From positions 197,647 through 261,646 of the forward strand of contig CAWINM010000009.1 of assembly GCA_963837455.1 (NCBI GenBank): a stretch of 64,000 nt of DNA. The letters are read 5' to 3'. The stretch is from DASYQD01 sp963837455 (lineage in GTDB: Bacteria; Acidobacteriota; Thermoanaerobaculia; Multivoradales; JAIOJS01). This document shows positions 25,914 to 35,259 of this stretch, one piece after another (the first letter of the stretch is position 1; every line of letters starts with the position of its first letter). Below the pieces are notes generated by a model. That model worked only from the letters and a program-made list of their open reading frames with translations, searched no databases and had not been told where the DNA came from. The position numbers were made by a program, and so were the translations under genes.

Positions 25914-26962
25914 CCCAGCTCACCCTCAGTGAGGAGGGCCTCGACACCCTCTTCGGCACGCAGGACGAGAACCTCCGCCAGATCGAGCGCGCCTTCGGCG
26001 TCGAGGTGCAGGCGCGCGGCAGCGCCATCACTCTCGCCGGCGAGCCCGACGCGGTGGCTGCCGCGGCAGCGCTGCTGCAGCAGCTCTCGCAGCTGCTCGC
26101 CGCCGGCTACCGCTTCCGCGCCCACGAGGTGCAGACCGCCATTCGCGTCGCCCGCGAGGATCCCTCCGCGTCGCTCGTCGAGTTCTTCACCGGCGGCGGC
26201 CTGCTCGCCGCGGTGCGTCGCGTGGTCAGCCCGCGCAGCCTCAACCAGCAGCGCTACCTGCAGGCGATGCTCGACCACGACATCGTCATCTCGGTGGGTC
26301 CCGCCGGCACCGGCAAGACCTTCCTGGCGGTGGCGATGGCGGCGGCGGCGATGGCGGAGAAGCAGGTCCGCCGTATCGTCCTCTGTCGGCCGGCGGTGGA
26401 GGCGGGGGAGAAGCTGGGCTTCCTTCCCGGCGACCTCGCCGAGAAGGTCAACCCCTACCTGCGCCCGCTCCACGACGCCCTGCACGACCTCATCGGCTTC
26501 GAGAAGGTGGAGAGGATGCTCGAGCGGGCCGCCATCGAGGTGGCGCCCCTCGCCTTCATGCGCGGCCGCACCCTCAACGAGAGCTTCATCATCCTCGACG
26601 AGGCGCAGAACACCACCAGCGAGCAGATGAAGATGTTCCTCACCCGCATGGGCTACGGCTCGAAGGTGGTGATCAACGGCGACCTCACGCAGATCGACCT
26701 GCCGCCGGGGCGGACGCCCGGGCTGCGCGAGGCCGAGCAGGTGCTCGCCGGGGTGGAAGGGATCCGCTTCATCTACTTCAACGAGCGCGACGTGGTGCGC
26801 CATCCGCTGGTGCAGCGCATCGTCGCCGCCTACGACCGCCAGGACCGGCGGCGCGAGGAGGAGCGAGCGGCGGGGCGCGGCGGCGTCGAGGGCGCTGCCG
26901 GCGACGGCGTTTCCGCGGTGGTGCCCGCGGCGGCCGGCAAGCTCGCCGGAGGCGCGCCGTGA
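25910..26962 (+). CDS. phoH: PhoH-like ATPase
   Basis: Cytoplasmic P-loop ATPase of 350 residues related to the helicase-like PhoH/YbeZ proteins that act with YbeY in rRNA processing. The N-terminal KH-like part spans ~1-95. Walker A 'VGPAGTGKTFLAVAMA' is near residue 130, then 'CRPAVEAGEKLGFLPGDL', Walker B 'FIILDEAQNTTSEQMKMFL' near 225, and 'VINGDLTQIDLP'. The variable C-terminal tail is Ala/Gly/Arg-rich. It overlaps the previous gene by ATGA and pgpH by GTGA. The phoH-pgpH-ybeY-corC-era order is conserved in many bacteria. Confidence 0.94.
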
Positions 26963-29394
26963 AGCCCGCCGGAAGGCCCGCCGCGGGGGGCAGGGAGCGC
27001 GGCGCGCATGCCGCGGCGAAGCGCCCACGCCAGGCCTCGCCCGGCGGCACCGCCAGCCTGCCGCGGCCACCGGTGCGGCGCTGGGATCTGCTGATCAGCC
27101 GCGGGCGCGCCACCTGGCAGCGCTGGCTCGCTCGCGACCACATCTGGATCTTCCTCTTCGTGCTGGTGGGGACCTGGGCGCTGGCCCCCGGTCGACCCTG
27201 GGCGCGGGCGCAGCCGGCCGAGGTGGGGAGCGTCGCCTCGCGCGACTTCGTCGCTCCCCACGACGCCCTGGTGCTCGACAAGGAGGCGACGGGCGCCAAG
27301 CAGCGCCGGGCGCGGGACGAGGTGCTACCGGTCTACGACTTCGACCCCGCCGCCGCCACCCGCACGGTGCAGGAGCTCGAGCGCCTGTTCACGCTCGGGC
27401 GGGCCGCCGGCGACCAGGAAGCCGAGAACCTGGCGGCGCAGCTGGAGGCGCAGCAGGTCGGCGTGCGCGCCACGCCCGAGCAGCTCCACGTGCTGCGGCG
27501 ACACGCCTTCGCGCCGGCGTTGCTCGATCGCCTGCGAGACACCGTCGAGCAGGTGTTGGGGCGTGGCGTGGTGGCGGGCAAGAACGTGCTGCTCGACAGC
27601 CGCGGGCGCGGCATCCGGCTGCGCGACCTGTCGACCGGGCTCGAGAAGGCACAGCTCGACATCTACGACTACCTCGACTACCCCGACGAGGTGCACGACG
27701 TGCTGGCGGTGACGGTGCGTGGCTGGAGCGACTACCCCGCGGCGCACCGCGCCGTGCTGCTCGACTTCCTGCTCGGCAACCTCGCCCCCAACCTGCACCT
27801 CAACCAGAGCGAGACGGTGCGCCGCCAGGACGCCGCCGCCGCCGCCGTCGAGCAGGTCTACAACCGCATCCGCAAGGGACAGGTGCTGGTGCGCAAGGGA
27901 GACCAGATCGACGCCCAGGCGGCGGCGCTGATCGCCGAGCTCGCGGGAGGCGGCCGCCGCGGCTCCCGCCTGCTGCCGATGCTCGGCACCCTGCTGCTGC
28001 TCGCCTCAGTGGCTCTGCTGCTCTGGCTGGGGCTGCGCAAGCAGCACGTCATCTCCATCTCGCGGCGCACCGTCCTCGGCGAGTCGCTGCTGCTGCTGCT
28101 CGCCGCCGTGCTCGGCAGCAAGCTCTGCTACCTGCTCGCCAGCGGCCTCGGCAACGCCATCGGCACGGCGCCCTTCGATCGCGCCCACGTCTACGACTTC
28201 GCCATCCCCTTTGCCGCGCTGGCCCTGCTGGCGGTGGCGCTCTACGGCCGCTCGCTGGCGCTGCTGCTGGCGCTCGTCTCGTCGCTGCTCGCGGGCGTCA
28301 TCCTCGAGGACGCCGGCTGGGCGCTGGTGCTCTACGCCATGGCGGGCTGCCTCGCCGCCATCCTCACCGTCGACCACTACCACTTCCGCCAGCGCTCGGT
28401 GCTGTTGCGGGCGGGCGGCATCGTCGGTGGCGTCAACGTCGCCTGCGTGCTGATGCTCGCCGCCATCGCCGGCGGCGAGCCGCATGGCGGCGAGCTCGTC
28501 CTCGAGGTGGTGTCGGCGTTCGCCGGCGGAGTGTTGTCGGCGGCGGTGGCGAGCTTCTTCGTCCCGGTGCTCGAGTCGCTGTTCTCGCTCACCACCGGCA
28601 TCAAGCTCGTCGAGCTCGCCAACACCAACCTGCCGCTGCTGCGACGGCTTGCCTTCGAGGCGCCGGGCACCTTCCAGCACTCGCTGATGGTGGCCAACCT
28701 GGCGAAGGCGGGGTGCGAGGAGATCGGCGCCGACTCGGTGCTCGGCTACACCGGCGCCCTCTACCACGACGTGGGCAAGGTCTTCCGCCCCGAGTACTTC
28801 ATCGAGAACCAGAGGCCGGGTCAGAATCGGCACGACAAGCTGCTGCCGTCGATGAGCGCCCTGATCCTCATCAACCACGTCAAGGACGGGCTCGAGCTGG
28901 CACGCCACTACCACCTGCCGGCGCCGCTGATCGATGCCATCGCCCAGCACCACGGGACGCGGCTGATCTCCTATTTCTTCAAGCGCGCCAAGGAGCGTCA
29001 CGACCCCCAGAGCGGCGAGCTGGCGGAGGAGAAGTTCCGCTACCCGGGGCCGCGCCCGCACACCAAGGTGATGGGCGTGTTGATGCTCGCCGACGCGGTG
29101 GAGGCGGCCTGCCGTACGCTCGACGACCCCAGCCCGGCACGGCTGCGGGAGGTGATCAAGGTGATCTCCGAGGACTGCCTGCGCGACGGCCAGCTCGACG
29201 AGACCGACCTCACGCTGGGCGATCTCAACCTCGTCGCCGAGGCCTTCCAGCGCGTCCTCGCCCACATCCATCACCGGCGCCTCGACTACCCGGGCTTCGA
29301 CTTCAACCGCCGGCAGCCAGCGCCTGCGGACAGCGGCGCGGTGGAGGGCGCGCCGGAGGGCAACGTTCCGTCCATCGCCACCACCGGCGCCTAG
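26959..29394 (+). CDS. pgpH: 7TM-HD family phosphohydrolase (PgpH/YqfF-like)
   Basis: Membrane phosphodiesterase of 811 residues. In Gram-positives the family hydrolyses c-di-AMP. Order of parts: basic N-terminus, TM1 near 55-75, a large extracytoplasmic 7TM-HDED-type domain (~80-320), a cluster of helices (~335-520), then the HD domain with 'GTFQHSLMVANLAKAG' near 573, 'YHDVGKVFRPEYFIENQ' near 603, 'INHVKDGLELA' and 'IAQHHGTRLISYF'. The metal-binding H and HD residues are present. The start is GTG 26959 within the phoH stop. Whether this organism uses c-di-AMP cannot be told from the window. Confidence 0.92.
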   Translation: MKPAGRPAAGGRERGAHAAAKRPRQASPGGTASLPRPPVRRWDLLISRGRATWQRWLARDHIWIFLFVLVGTWALAPGRPWARAQPAEVGSVASRDFVAPHDALVLDKEATGAKQRRARDEVLPVYDFDPAAATRTVQELERLFTLGRAAGDQEAENLAAQLEAQQVGVRATPEQLHVLRRHAFAPALLDRLRDTVEQVLGRGVVAGKNVLLDSRGRGIRLRDLSTGLEKAQLDIYDYLDYPDEVHDVLAVTVRGWSDYPAAHRAVLLDFLLGNLAPNLHLNQSETVRRQDAAAAAVEQVYNRIRKGQVLVRKGDQIDAQAAALIAELAGGGRRGSRLLPMLGTLLLLASVALLLWLGLRKQHVISISRRTVLGESLLLLLAAVLGSKLCYLLASGLGNAIGTAPFDRAHVYDFAIPFAALALLAVALYGRSLALLLALVSSLLAGVILEDAGWALVLYAMAGCLAAILTVDHYHFRQRSVLLRAGGIVGGVNVACVLMLAAIAGGEPHGGELVLEVVSAFAGGVLSAAVASFFVPVLESLFSLTTGIKLVELANTNLPLLRRLAFEAPGTFQHSLMVANLAKAGCEEIGADSVLGYTGALYHDVGKVFRPEYFIENQRPGQNRHDKLLPSMSALILINHVKDGLELARHYHLPAPLIDAIAQHHGTRLISYFFKRAKERHDPQSGELAEEKFRYPGPRPHTKVMGVLMLADAVEAACRTLDDPSPARLREVIKVISEDCLRDGQLDETDLTLGDLNLVAEAFQRVLAHIHHRRLDYPGFDFNRRQPAPADSGAVEGAPEGNVPSIATTGA

Positions 29395-29398
29395 CCCG

Positions 29399-29851
29399 AT
29401 GGACGACGCTCCCCACCCCCTCGAGCTGCTGCTCGACAACCCCTGTGGCTACGGCGAGGTGCGGCGGCGAGAGCTGCGCCCCTGGCTCGCCGCCCTGCTC
29501 GGCGAGCTGGCGCCGGCAGCAGCGAGCTTCGCCGTGCGCTTCGCCAGCGACCGCGAGATGCGGCGGTTGAACCGCGACTTCCGGGGCCAGGACCGTCCCA
29601 CCGACGTGCTCTCCTTCCCGGGTGGCGCGACGCCTGCGGGGGCTCATCTCGGCGACGTGGTGATCGCGGTGCCGACGGCGCGGCGGCAGGCTGCGGCACA
29701 GGGGCACGCGGTCGATCGCGAGCTGCGGACGTTGCTCCTGCACGGGATCCTGCACTGCCTCGGTCACGACCACGAGACGGATGGCGGCGCCATGGACCGG
29801 CTCGAGCGGCGACTGCGGCGACGCTGGGTGGAGGGTGGTGGCGGTGGCTGA
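29399..29851 (+). CDS. ybeY: endoribonuclease YbeY (rRNA maturation factor)
   Basis: Zinc-dependent endoribonuclease of 150 residues in 16S rRNA 3' maturation and ribosome quality control. 'RFASDREMRRLNRDFRGQDRPTDVLSFP' spans the standard N-terminal block. The zinc motif H-x3-H-x5-H is 'LLLHGILHCLGHDHETD'. It starts four bases after the pgpH stop and overlaps the next gene by eight bases (GTGGCTGA). Confidence 0.95.
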   Translation: MDDAPHPLELLLDNPCGYGEVRRRELRPWLAALLGELAPAAASFAVRFASDREMRRLNRDFRGQDRPTDVLSFPGGATPAGAHLGDVVIAVPTARRQAAAQGHAVDRELRTLLLHGILHCLGHDHETDGGAMDRLERRLRRRWVEGGGGG

Positions 29852-31106
29852 CGCCGGCTGGCTCGGCAGCGCCGCCCTCGTCGTCCTGCTGCTCGGGTGG
29901 CTGCTCGCCGTGCTCGCCGGCCTGCTCGAGCGCAGCGGCCCCATCCGCTTGCGCCACTGGGCCCAGGAGGCGGGCTCGCTGCTGCGCAAGCTCTACGCGC
30001 GGACGCCGCGCTTCGAAGCCTTCCGCTTCCTGCTCTCGCTGGGTGCGAGGCTGATGTTGGTGGTCTTCTACGCCCTGGTGGCGGCGGCGCTCGACCAGGC
30101 CGAGATCGAGGCCGCCTTCGGCTGGGCGTTCCTGCCGCTCTTGCTGGCGGTGGCCGCCGCCGAGCTCGTCAATCGTCACCTGGTGGGGCGCAACCCGGAG
30201 GCCGCCCTGCGGGCCCTCACCCCGTTCTTCCGGCTGGTGGCGGCCCTCTGCGGCCCGCTGTTGCCGCTGGTGGCCCCGGCGCTACCGACCCCGCTCACCG
30301 AGCAGGCGGAGCTCGAGGAGGCCTCGCGCGCCGAGATCGACGCCTTCATCGACGTCGGCCGCAAGGAGGGCATCCTCGAGGCCTCCGAAGAGGAGCTGGT
30401 GCGCGGCGTCGTCGACTTCGGCGACACCCAGGTGTACAGCGTGATGACGCCGCGCATCGACGTCGTCGCCGCGCCGCTGCAGGCGTCGCCGCGGGAGGTT
30501 GCCGAGCTGGTGCTCGCCTCCGGTCACTCACGCATCCCCATCTACCGCGACTCGATCGACGAGGTGGTGGGCATCCTCCACGTGCGCGAGCTATTGCGGG
30601 TGATCCTGCGCGACGGCGAGGTGCGCCTCGCGGACCTCATGCAGCCCCCTCACTTCGTGCCCGAGACCAAGACCCTGGCGCAGCTGCTGCGCGAGCTGCA
30701 GGAGCGCCACCAGGAGGTCGCGGTGGTGGTGGACGAGTACGGCGGCACGCAGGGGCTGGTGACCGTCGAGGACCTGCTCGAGGAGGTCTTCGGCGAGATG
30801 GGTGACACCGACGACGGCGCCAGCCCGCAGCAGGTGAAGCTGCCCGATGGCAGCTGGCGGGTGGATGGTCGCACCCACCTCGAGGAGCTCGAGGACCTGT
30901 TCCCGGTGCGCATCCCCGACGATGCCGAGTGGGAGACCGTCGGCGGCCTCATCTTCGGCCTCCTCGGCCACGTGCCGAAGGTGGGGGAGAGCGTCAGCGC
31001 CCATGGCGTGCGGTTCACCGTCGAGGGCGCCGACCACCGCCGGGCCCGGCGGGTGCGGGTGGAGCAGGTCGACCCGATGCCGGAGGAGGGAGCCGAGGGT
31101 GGCTGA
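29844..31106 (+). CDS. HlyC/CorC family membrane protein with CBS pair and transporter-associated domain
   Basis: Protein of 420 residues. The N-terminal region has membrane helices ('ALVVLLLGWLLAVLAGLL' and others, ~5-150). 'EILEASEEEL'-like 'GILEASEEELVRGVVDF' and 'VYSVMTPRIDVV' open the CBS pair, and 'EVAVVVDEYGGTQGLVTVEDLLEEV' closes it. The C-terminal CorC_HlyC domain ends the protein ('GGLIFGLLGHVPKVGESV'). Family members are tied to magnesium/cobalt efflux in some species. The N-terminal membrane part differs from a canonical CNNM/DUF21 domain, so function is tentative. It overlaps both ybeY and era by GTGGCTGA. Confidence 0.88.
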   Translation: MADAGWLGSAALVVLLLGWLLAVLAGLLERSGPIRLRHWAQEAGSLLRKLYARTPRFEAFRFLLSLGARLMLVVFYALVAAALDQAEIEAAFGWAFLPLLLAVAAAELVNRHLVGRNPEAALRALTPFFRLVAALCGPLLPLVAPALPTPLTEQAELEEASRAEIDAFIDVGRKEGILEASEEELVRGVVDFGDTQVYSVMTPRIDVVAAPLQASPREVAELVLASGHSRIPIYRDSIDEVVGILHVRELLRVILRDGEVRLADLMQPPHFVPETKTLAQLLRELQERHQEVAVVVDEYGGTQGLVTVEDLLEEVFGEMGDTDDGASPQQVKLPDGSWRVDGRTHLEELEDLFPVRIPDDAEWETVGGLIFGLLGHVPKVGESVSAHGVRFTVEGADHRRARRVRVEQVDPMPEEGAEGG

Positions 31107-32049
31107 GCCGGGGCCGCCGGGGGACAGCGCGGCGGCGGAGGAGACACCGGCCCCCCGCTTCGGCACCGTGGCGCTGGTCGGGCGTCCCAACGCCGGCAAG
31201 TCGACGCTGCTCAACAGGCTGCTCGCCGAGAAGCTGGCGATCGTCTCCACCAAGCCGCAGACGACGCGCCATCGCATCGTCGGCATCCTCACCGAGTCGC
31301 GCGGGCAGGTGGTGTTCTTCGACACCCCCGGTATCCACCGGCCGCTGCACCACATGAACCGGTTGATGCTGCAGGAGGCGGAGGCGGCGCTGCAGGCGGC
31401 CGACGTCGTCTGCCTGCTGGTCGACGCCGCCGAGCCGTTCGGCAAGGGGGATGCGTACATGCTCGAGCTGCTGCGCCACTCGCGCGTGCCCCGCCTGCTG
31501 CTGCTCAACAAGATCGACCTGGTGAAGAAGTCGCGGCTGCTGCCGCTCATCGCCCAGTACGCCGAGGGCGGGATCTTCGACGAGATCGTGCCCATCTCGG
31601 CGGCCACCGGCGACGGCGCCGACCGCGTCCTCGACCTCCTCTTCGCGCGGCTGCCGGCGGGCGCGCCGCTCTACGACCCCGAGCTCCTCACCGTGCACCC
31701 CGAGCGCTTCCTGGTCGCCGAGCGCATCCGCGAAAAGGTGCTCGAGCAGACGGCGCAGGAGGTGCCGTTCGCCACCGCCGTGCTCGTCGAGCGCTGGGAG
31801 GAGGACCCGGCGCGCGAGCTGGTGCGCATCTACGCCTCGGTGCTCGTCGAGCGCGAGGGGCAGAAGAAGATCCTCGTCGGTGCCGGCGGCAAGCGCATCA
31901 AGGAAATCGGCATGGCGGCGCGCGCCGACCTCGAGCCCTTCCTCGAGAAGCAGGTCTTCCTGCAGCTGCACGTGCGGGTGGAGGAGCGCTGGCGCGAGAA
32001 CCCCAGGATCCTCGCCGAGCTCGAGCGCGAGACCGGGCTCGGCTCGTAG
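31099..32049 (+). CDS. era: GTPase Era
   Basis: Ribosome-assembly GTPase of 316 residues that binds the 3' end of 16S rRNA. G1 'LVGRPNAGKSTLLN', G2 'STKPQTTRHRIVGIL', G3 'FFDTPGIHRPLH', G4 'LLLNKIDLV', and a C-terminal KH domain with 'ILVGAGGKRIKEIGMAAR'. The GTG 31099 start lies inside the corC stop (GTGGCTGA). It is the last gene of the nine-gene coupled run. ybeY and era act in the same rRNA maturation step. Confidence 0.96.
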   Translation: MAEPGPPGDSAAAEETPAPRFGTVALVGRPNAGKSTLLNRLLAEKLAIVSTKPQTTRHRIVGILTESRGQVVFFDTPGIHRPLHHMNRLMLQEAEAALQAADVVCLLVDAAEPFGKGDAYMLELLRHSRVPRLLLLNKIDLVKKSRLLPLIAQYAEGGIFDEIVPISAATGDGADRVLDLLFARLPAGAPLYDPELLTVHPERFLVAERIREKVLEQTAQEVPFATAVLVERWEEDPARELVRIYASVLVEREGQKKILVGAGGKRIKEIGMAARADLEPFLEKQVFLQLHVRVEERWRENPRILAELERETGLGS

Positions 32050-32073
32050 CGTGCTGCGCCGGCCGGCGACGCC

Positions 32074-32107
32074 TTGACTATCTACAATTCCTCGCTATTG
32101 TAGATAG
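32074..32107 (+). promoter_or_regulatory. PadR-type operator overlapping the padR-ADOP promoter
   Basis: CTATCTACAAT (32078-32088) and ATTGTAGATAG (32097-32107) form a perfect 11-base inverted repeat with an 8-base spacer, 14 bases upstream of the padR ATG. It is markedly AT-rich against its surroundings. TTGACT at 32074-32079 can serve as a -35 and TATTGT at 32096-32101 as a -10 (16-base spacer), so repressor binding would cover the promoter. PadR repressors commonly bind such dyads and regulate themselves. The assignment to this PadR is inference from position. Confidence 0.75.
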
Positions 32108-32120
32108 ACTAGGTGTGGCG

Positions 32121-32450
32121 ATGGGAAAGCCGAGCGATCTCGTCCAGGGAACCCTCGACCTGCTCATCCTCAAGGTGCTCTCGCTCGAGCCCAAGCACGG
32201 CTGGGCGATCGCCAAGCGGATCCAGCAGGTGTCGCAGGAGGTGCTGCAGGTGCAGCAGGGCTCCCTCTACCCGGCGCTGCACCGGCTCGAGCAGCAGGGG
32301 TGGATCGGCGCCTCGTGGCGCCCCACCGAGACCGGCCGCCAGGCCAAGTTCTACGCCCTCACCGCCGCCGGCCGCCGGCAGCTTGCCCGCGAGCTCGAGC
32401 AGTGGGAGCGCTTGTCGCACGCCATCGATCTGGTGACGGAGATGGCGTGA
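32121..32450 (+). CDS. PadR family transcriptional regulator
   Basis: Winged-helix regulator of 109 residues. 'VQGTLDLLILKVLSLEPKHGWAIAKRI' is the PadR N-terminal signature, then 'VQQGSLYPALHRLEQQGWI', 'GRQAKFYALTAAGRRQL', and a C-terminal helix. It has the short (class II) PadR form. ATG 32121 is preferred over GTG 32115. It is followed after ten bases by an ADOP permease, the usual acidobacterial pairing, and is preceded by a perfect inverted repeat, which suggests autoregulation together with the permease. Confidence 0.92.
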   Translation: MGKPSDLVQGTLDLLILKVLSLEPKHGWAIAKRIQQVSQEVLQVQQGSLYPALHRLEQQGWIGASWRPTETGRQAKFYALTAAGRRQLARELEQWERLSHAIDLVTEMA

Positions 32451-32460
32451 GGGGGCAACG

Positions 32461-35190
32461 ATGCGGCTTCTCGATCGCGTTCGCCTGCGCCTGCGCTCGC
32501 TCCTGGCCCGCCAACGGGTGGAGAGCGAGCTGCGTGCCGAGCTCGACTTCCACGTCGAGCAGCAGACCGCCGAGCTGATCGCCCGCGGGCTGGAGCCGCG
32601 CGCTGCCCGCCAGGCCGCCCTGCGCGCGCTCGGCGATCTCAGCCGCTACGAGGAGGAGTGCCGCGACATGCGCCGCACCCGTGGCATCGAGACCTTCCTG
32701 CAGGATCTCCGCTACGGCCTGCGCGCGCTGCGCGCCAGCCCTGTGTTCACGGCCATGGCGGTGCTGTCGCTGGGCCTCGGCATCGGCGCCAACACCGGCA
32801 TCTTCACCCTCACCGACGCCCTGCTGCTGCGCGACCTGCCGGTGCGCTCGCCGCAGCAGCTGATGGTCATCGGCAACCCCGCTCGCACCAACTCGCTGTC
32901 GACGGGAGGGGTGCGCGGCGACCTGCTCTCGGTGCCGATGTACCGGGCGCTGCGCGATGGCAGCCGCGCCTTCAGCGGCCTGCTGGCGTCGGGAAGGACG
33001 GGGCGTATCCTCGTTGGCGACGAGCGGGCGGAGCAGCCTCGGTATGTCCTCGGCCGGCTGGTGAGCGGCAACTACTTCGACGTGCTGGGGGTCGCCGCCC
33101 GCATCGGCCGTACCTTCACCGCCAGCGACGACCGTACCGGCGGCGCCCCGGTGGTGGTGATCTCGTACGACTACTGGGCGCGCCGCTACGGCCGCGACCC
33201 CAAGGCGGTTGGCAGCCAGCTGCGCCTCAACTCCAGCCCGTTCACGGTGGTGGGGGTGACGCGGCCGGGCTTCTTCGGCGACGTGGTGGGCGTCGCCACC
33301 GACGTCTGGGTGCCCCTTGCCTTGCAGCCGCAGCTCAACCCGGGGCGCGACTTCCTGGAGCGCTGGGATGCCAGCTGGCTGGTGCTCATCGGCCGTCGTG
33401 CTCCCGGCGTCACCTACACGCAGGCGGCGCGCGAGGTACGGGCGCGGTTCGCGCGGCTGCTCGCCAGCCGCGCCGACGGCGCCATCGACGCCGATCTCGT
33501 CGACGACGTCCACCCCACGACGCTCGAGCTGGGGCCCGGCGCCGGGGGCCTCTCCGCCCTGCGCGACCGCTTCGCGCAACCCCTGCGAGCGCTGACGGCG
33601 ATCGTCGCCCTGGTCCTGCTCATCGCCTGCGTCAACATCGCCAGCCTGCTCCTCGAGCGCGCCACCGGGCGCCAGAAGGAGATCAGCGTCCGCCTGGCGC
33701 TCGGCGCCGGCCGCGGGCGGCTGGTGCGCCAGCTGCTGACCGAGAGCCTGCTGCTCGCCGCCGCTGGCGGAGCCCTCGGCCTGCTGCTCGCCTTCTGGGC
33801 GGACCGCGGGCTGCTGCAGCTCGTCGGCCTGCGCCCCTCCGCTGGCCTCGACGTGCACCCCAACCTCCACGTCCTTGCCTTCACCGCTCTCGCGGTGCTG
33901 CTCACCGGCGTACTGTTCGGGCTCTTCCCGGCGCTGCGGGCCACCCGCGTCGAGCTCGCCCCGGCGCTGCGCGAGCGCTCCCGCAGCCTCGCCGGCAGCG
34001 GCGGCGGCAGCAAGCGCTGGTCGCCGGGCAAGCTGCTGGTGGTGTCCCAGTTCGCGGTCTCGCTGCTGCTGCTCACCGGCGCCGGCCTGTTCGTCCGCAC
34101 GCTGGTGAACCTGCAGCACGTCGACCTCGGCTACCGGCAGGCCGCGATGCTCATGCTGGAGGTGGATCCGGTGGCGGCGGGCTACGACGGCGACGCCATC
34201 GCGCCCTTCATCGAGCGTCTGCTGGCGCGGCTGCGCGAGGTGCCGGGCGTCGAACGCGTCGCCATCTCCGAGAACGGGCTGTTCAGCGGCACCGAGTCCC
34301 ACACCGACATCACCATCGGCCGCCGGCCTTCCGCGGGTAGGGAAGGGGAGCCGGTGGACTACGACCGGGTGGGGCCCGGCTACTTCGCCGTGGTGGGCAT
34401 CCCGATGCTGCGCGGCCGCGGTATCGAAGCGGGAGACACCGTGGGCGCGGCGCGGGTGGCGGTGATCAACGAGGCGATGGCGCGCCGCGACTTCGCCTCC
34501 GTGGACCCGGTGGGGCAGCGGTTCGCCGAGGTGAACGATCCCCAAACCGTCTACGAGGTGGTGGGGGTTGCCGGCGACGCCCACGACCACGACCTGCGGC
34601 GGCCGGTCGAGCCGCGCTACTACAGCGCGCTCTTGCAGTCAGCGCAGACGCTCACCGCCTTCAACCTCGAGATCCGCACCGCGCGGCCGCGGACCCTGGT
34701 CGCTCCGGTTCGCGCCGCGGTCAAGGCGCTCGATCCGCGCGTGACGATCATCGACCTCCAGCCGCTGAGCGAGAGCGTCGGCGACGTCGTCCGCTACGAC
34801 GGGCTGGTGGCGAAGCTGTCGAGCGTTTTCGGCCTGCTCGCCCTGCTGCTCGCCGCCATTGGCCTCTACGGCGTCATCTCCCACGCCATCTCCCGGCGCA
34901 CCAACGAGATCGGCATCCGCATGGTGCTCGGCGCCAGTCATCGCGGAGTGCTGCGAATGGTGGTCGGCGAAACCCTGACGCTGGCCCTCGCCGGCGCCGC
35001 CTGCGGTGTGCCGGTGGCGCTGGTCGCCGCGCGCGGGATCGCCGGCCGCCTCTTCGGCGTGTCGGCGCACGACTTGCCGACTCTCGTCGCGTCGACGACC
35101 ATCCTCATCGCCATCGCCCTCCTCGCCGGCGCGGTTCCCGGCTCGCGCGCGGCGCGCGTCGACCCCACCGAGGCGTTGCGCCAGGAGTAG
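32461..35190 (+). CDS. ABC transporter permease, acidobacterial duplicated orphan permease (ADOP) type
   Basis: Membrane protein of 909 residues made of two MacB/FtsX-like halves with no ATPase partner nearby. The N-terminal helical extension includes 'ESELRAELDFHVEQQTAELI'. Each half has a first TM ('FTAMAVLSLGLGIGANTGIF' and 'LLVVSQFAVSLLLLTGAGLF'), a large periplasmic domain, and three C-terminal TMs ('RQKEISVRLALGAGRGRLVR' and 'RTNEIGIRMVLGASHRGVLR' mark the loops). It ends 'AARVDPTEALRQE'. This is the ADOP architecture, expanded in Acidobacteriota. It shares the PadR-controlled promoter. The substrate is unknown. Confidence 0.92.
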   Translation: MRLLDRVRLRLRSLLARQRVESELRAELDFHVEQQTAELIARGLEPRAARQAALRALGDLSRYEEECRDMRRTRGIETFLQDLRYGLRALRASPVFTAMAVLSLGLGIGANTGIFTLTDALLLRDLPVRSPQQLMVIGNPARTNSLSTGGVRGDLLSVPMYRALRDGSRAFSGLLASGRTGRILVGDERAEQPRYVLGRLVSGNYFDVLGVAARIGRTFTASDDRTGGAPVVVISYDYWARRYGRDPKAVGSQLRLNSSPFTVVGVTRPGFFGDVVGVATDVWVPLALQPQLNPGRDFLERWDASWLVLIGRRAPGVTYTQAAREVRARFARLLASRADGAIDADLVDDVHPTTLELGPGAGGLSALRDRFAQPLRALTAIVALVLLIACVNIASLLLERATGRQKEISVRLALGAGRGRLVRQLLTESLLLAAAGGALGLLLAFWADRGLLQLVGLRPSAGLDVHPNLHVLAFTALAVLLTGVLFGLFPALRATRVELAPALRERSRSLAGSGGGSKRWSPGKLLVVSQFAVSLLLLTGAGLFVRTLVNLQHVDLGYRQAAMLMLEVDPVAAGYDGDAIAPFIERLLARLREVPGVERVAISENGLFSGTESHTDITIGRRPSAGREGEPVDYDRVGPGYFAVVGIPMLRGRGIEAGDTVGAARVAVINEAMARRDFASVDPVGQRFAEVNDPQTVYEVVGVAGDAHDHDLRRPVEPRYYSALLQSAQTLTAFNLEIRTARPRTLVAPVRAAVKALDPRVTIIDLQPLSESVGDVVRYDGLVAKLSSVFGLLALLLAAIGLYGVISHAISRRTNEIGIRMVLGASHRGVLRMVVGETLTLALAGAACGVPVALVAARGIAGRLFGVSAHDLPTLVASTTILIAIALLAGAVPGSRAARVDPTEALRQE

Positions 35191-35259
35191 CTGCGGCAGG
35201 AGTGGACGGGCGCGCGGCGAGAGCGATCCGCCGCCACCCGCCGATGCGGCGGCGGCCGG

